7,434 nt of DNA from NCBI GenBank assembly GCA_005879675.1, contig VBJE01000050.1, forward strand, positions 1-7,434. The letters are read 5' to 3'. Both the position numbers and the translations under genes were made by a program. Below, piece after piece: positions 5,627 to 7,434 of the stretch. This DNA comes from Chloroflexota bacterium. GTDB taxonomy: Bacteria > Chloroflexota > Dormibacteria > Dormibacterales > Dormibacteraceae. The first letter of the stretch is position 1. Each line of letters starts with the position of its first letter. A model generated the notes under the pieces. The model was given only the letters and a program-made list of their open reading frames with translations. It was not told the origin of the DNA and did no database searches.

Positions 5627-6983
5627 GTGGGCCGATCGCTGCTCGAGATCGCGCTGGCGGCGGCGGTGGGGTTGCCACTGTTCGCTCTGAGCGCATGGCG
5701 GCCGGCCGCCGGGTGCGCGGCGCTCGCCCTGCTGGTGCCGCTGACGGGAGGAATCGGCCGCGGCACCTTGGTCCCCGTCCTTCGCCCGAGCGAGGCGCTC
5801 GCGATGGTCGTCCTGACCGGCCTGCTCTACAACATCGCGGTCCGGCGCCGCCGACTCGCCTTCGTCGGCCTCGACCTCGTCGTCCTGATTTTCGTCCTGG
5901 TCGAGGTGCTGATCCCGCTGCTGACGATCCTGCTCCGCCCCGGACACGTCGACACCGACACGTGGATGACGGTGCTGGCGCCGATCCAGTACCTGGCCGT
6001 CTACGTGCTCTTCTCCCGCTGCGAGCCGGGTGGTCGCGGCGGTGGCGGTGCTGGAGGCTTTCAGCCCGAGCTTCCACGCCGTGGTCTCGACCTACTACGA
6101 GGAATCGCCAACCCCCACCTGGGATCCGGTCTACCGGCCCTCATCGCTGGTGACGCACTACGGCGCCGTGGCCGGATTCGGATTTTTGAGCGGCAGCCTG
6201 GCGGCCGCGCTGCTGGTCGGCCGGCATCCCGCCTTTCGGGCTCCGTGGCTGGGACTGGTCATCGTGGCCAACGCTTGCGGTCTGCTCGTCAGCCAGACCT
6301 GGGCCCCGCTCGTCGCGCTGCCGATCGTCGCGGGCGCCATCGTTCTCTGCGCCAGCCGCATCCCCTGGAGGCAGCTCGTCGTGGCTGCCGGGCTCGCGGC
6401 GGTGGGCCTGATCGCGTTCTTGCCGTTCGCGAGCGACCGCATCAATCAGCAGCAGATCTTCACCTCGAGCGGAGAGCTCGCGCTGCCGCAGAGCCTCGAC
6501 ACGCGCTTCCGCAACTGGCAGGAGTTCTTCATCCCGGCCGCCCTGGACAATCTGTGGGTCGGGAGCGCCGCCTCGGCCGCGGCCGGCGATTACCCGGCTC
6601 CAAGCTCGGTGCCCGAGCGGCTCAGCATGTTCATCGACAACGAATACCTGTACGAGGTGCTGAGAGGCGGCGTTTTCGCGCTGCTGATGCTCCTCGTTCT
6701 CTTCGCCGCGCTGGGTCGGGCAGGGTGGCGGGCGAGGGCGAGTCCCGACCCCTCGGCGCGGACGCTCGGCGCCGCCTGCCTCGGCGCGGTGCTGGCGCTG
6801 GCCATCACCGGATTCACGTCCGAGTACCTGACCTTCGGCGCCCTGACGCAGCTGTTCTGGATGCTGGTCGGTCTGCTGGTGGCCGTGCGCCCCGAGGCTC
6901 CGGTCGCGGGCGACGAGGTCGAGGCGAGGTGGTCGGAGCCGCTCCTGGCGAGGTTGCGCGAGGCACCGACCGGTGGAGCCTAG
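5627..6983 (+). pseudogene. Wzy/O-antigen ligase-like membrane protein, apparent frameshift near 6020
   Basis: Two adjacent frames together make one polytopic membrane protein of the O-antigen polymerase/ligase type. The first starts at GTG 5627, with GAGG at 5615-5618 as Shine-Dalgarno. It encodes about five hydrophobic segments (residues 5-23, 27-42, 54-72, 77-104, 113-131), ending in QYLAVYVLFSR (121-131, codon 6017-6019). After this the frame becomes Gly/Arg-rich with no membrane character, although it has no stop until 7045. The next frame (codons from 6021) continues with helices, the extracytoplasmic loop and the C-terminal helices expected of the family. Skipping one base at about 6020 joins the two. 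The joined helix after FSR looks short for the family, so a deletion of 3n+2 bases is also possible. The cause may be a sequencing or assembly error, or a real inactivating mutation. If functional, it polymerises flipped repeat units. Confidence 0.7.
6030..6983 (+). CDS. C-terminal part of the Wzy/ligase-like protein as a separate frame
   Basis: This 317-residue frame starts at GTG 6030 and is clearly the true coding frame here, but it lacks the five N-terminal helices found in the frame upstream. It carries hydrophobic segments at about 41-64, 73-109 and 115-133, a large hydrophilic loop (134-210), and further segments at about 214-229 and 246-286. The loop holds TRFRNWQEFFIPA (158-170) and DNEYLYEVLRGG (203-214), matching the pattern seen in the major loop of Wzy/WaaL-type proteins. 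There is no convincing Shine-Dalgarno before 6030, and open frame continues upstream of it, so this GTG is probably not a natural start. Best read as the second part of the frameshifted gene. It stops 28 bases before the ATG of the flippase-like gene. Confidence 0.75.
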   Translation: MVAAVAVLEAFSPSFHAVVSTYYEESPTPTWDPVYRPSSLVTHYGAVAGFGFLSGSLAAALLVGRHPAFRAPWLGLVIVANACGLLVSQTWAPLVALPIVAGAIVLCASRIPWRQLVVAAGLAAVGLIAFLPFASDRINQQQIFTSSGELALPQSLDTRFRNWQEFFIPAALDNLWVGSAASAAAGDYPAPSSVPERLSMFIDNEYLYEVLRGGVFALLMLLVLFAALGRAGWRARASPDPSARTLGAACLGAVLALAITGFTSEYLTFGALTQLFWMLVGLLVAVRPEAPVAGDEVEARWSEPLLARLREAPTGGA

Positions 6984-7011
6984 GACGCAGCGGCGCGCAG
7001 GGCGGTTGGCC

Positions 7012-7434
7012 ATGGCGCTCGAGCTCCTCCAGTCTTCCTCTCTGATCTTCGCGGGCTTTTCGGTCGCCCGACTGCTCGGCTTCCTGTTTTCCGTGGTGGC
7101 GGCCCGCGTCCTTTCGCCGGCCGATTTCGGGCAGATGAGCTACGTGCTCGCCGTCGCGACCATCGCCTCTGTGCTCCTGTCGAGCTCGCCGGTCGGCCTG
7201 TCTCGCTTCCTGGCCCGCCACGCCGGCGATGTCCAAGAGCAGGAGTCGTACCTCAGCAACTGGCTGGCCGTCGTCGGAGGTCTTGTCGTGGTGAGCCTGG
7301 CGGCGGCGGTTCCCATCTCGCTCGCCGGCCGGCTCAACGGCTGGATGATGGGCGGGCTTGCGGTGAACCTGGTCGGGATCGCCGTGCTCGAGACCTACCG
7401 CGAGGTCCAGCGCGGGCTCGGCCGTTTCATCCCG
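7012..7434 (+). CDS. Wzx-like polysaccharide flippase (oligosaccharide transporter), 3' partial
   Basis: N-terminal 141 residues of a multidrug/oligosaccharidyl-lipid/polysaccharide (MOP) superfamily membrane protein, cut by the window edge; full members are about 400-500 residues. The first helix pair includes LIFAGFSVARLLGFLFSVVA (11-30), followed by ARVLSPADFGQMSYVLAVAT (31-50), the conserved AR-x-L-x-P-x-x-FG motif after TM1 of this family. More helices lie at about 48-60, 83-103 and 112-127, and RFLARH (65-70) sits on a cytoplasmic loop. The expected role is to flip the undecaprenyl-linked repeat unit across the membrane for the Wzy-like protein. ATG 7012 is preceded by AGGGCGG (6999-7005). 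An alternative GTG at 6973 would add 13 residues and overlap the upstream stop by 11 bases. Confidence 0.9.
   Translation, partial: MALELLQSSSLIFAGFSVARLLGFLFSVVAARVLSPADFGQMSYVLAVATIASVLLSSSPVGLSRFLARHAGDVQEQESYLSNWLAVVGGLVVVSLAAAVPISLAGRLNGWMMGGLAVNLVGIAVLETYREVQRGLGRFIP

Noticed and set aside
4175..5947. Antisense frames of nearly 300 residues under the second glycosyltransferase and the polymerase N-terminus
   Set aside because: Composition is dominated by Arg, Gly, Asp, Gln and His in low-complexity runs typical of reverse-strand shadows, with no domain recognised.
6028..6057. GGT/GGC-rich tract as a possible programmed frameshift or G-quadruplex site
   Set aside because: There is no heptameric slippery sequence and the G runs are mostly two long, so neither is convincing. 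It is mentioned only as a slippage-prone context.
6141..7013. Antisense 290-residue frame under the polymerase C-terminus
   Set aside because: It is hydrophilic and repetitive, opposite a sense frame with clear membrane helices; nothing supports expression.
6031..7045. Continuation of the 5627 frame as a 472-residue protein
   Set aside because: After about residue 132 it becomes Gly/Arg/Ala-rich with no membrane helices, while the neighbouring frame carries clear polymerase/ligase-like helices and loop motifs. It also runs into the start of the flippase-like gene.
1..7434. CRISPR arrays, tRNA or rRNA genes, insertion sequences, toxin-antitoxin or defence genes
   Set aside because: I saw no regularly spaced repeats, cloverleaf, transposase motif or terminal inverted repeats, and every sizeable coding stretch is accounted for by metabolic or polysaccharide genes.

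Overview
The window is high-GC bacterial DNA: G/C-rich third positions, GTG and TTG starts next to ATG, and long open shadow frames on both strands. All supported genes lie on the + strand. Base composition and gene style fit a high-GC lineage such as Actinomycetota, Chloroflexota, Dormibacterota or a high-GC proteobacterium. I cannot narrow this from the sequence alone.

Region 1 (1-1873) is a compact three-gene housekeeping or stress unit. It starts with the 3' part of a PLP-dependent threonine/serine dehydratase, cut by the window edge. An ATGA overlap leads into a PrxQ/BCP-like peroxiredoxin, and a strong AGGAGG site overlapping that gene's stop leads into a small SRPBCC (START-like) protein.

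Region 2 (1874-2030) is a 157-bp intergenic region. It holds a possible terminator hairpin, further inverted repeats, and a 9-bp direct repeat with a 20-bp period whose second copy lies inside the start of the next gene. I read it as the boundary between two transcription units and the probable control region of the second.

Region 3 (2031-7434) is the start of a Wzx/Wzy-type surface polysaccharide locus. In order it encodes a Wzz-like polysaccharide co-polymerase with a degenerate BY-kinase-like C-terminal domain, a 721-residue protein carrying two GT4-like glycosyltransferases in one frame, a Wzy/O-antigen-ligase-like membrane protein split by an apparent frameshift near 6020, and the N-terminal 141 residues of a Wzx-like flippase that runs off the window. 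In the usual pathway the glycosyltransferases extend a lipid-linked repeat unit on the cytoplasmic face, Wzx flips it, Wzy polymerises it, and the Wzz protein sets chain length. No initiating phosphoglycosyl transferase is visible.

The points most worth a second look are the apparently ATP-dead kinase-like domain on the Wzz protein, the fused glycosyltransferases with a Shine-Dalgarno-like sequence at the junction, the broken polymerase frame, and the repeats around the wzz-like start. I found no tRNA, rRNA, CRISPR array, insertion sequence or defence system.
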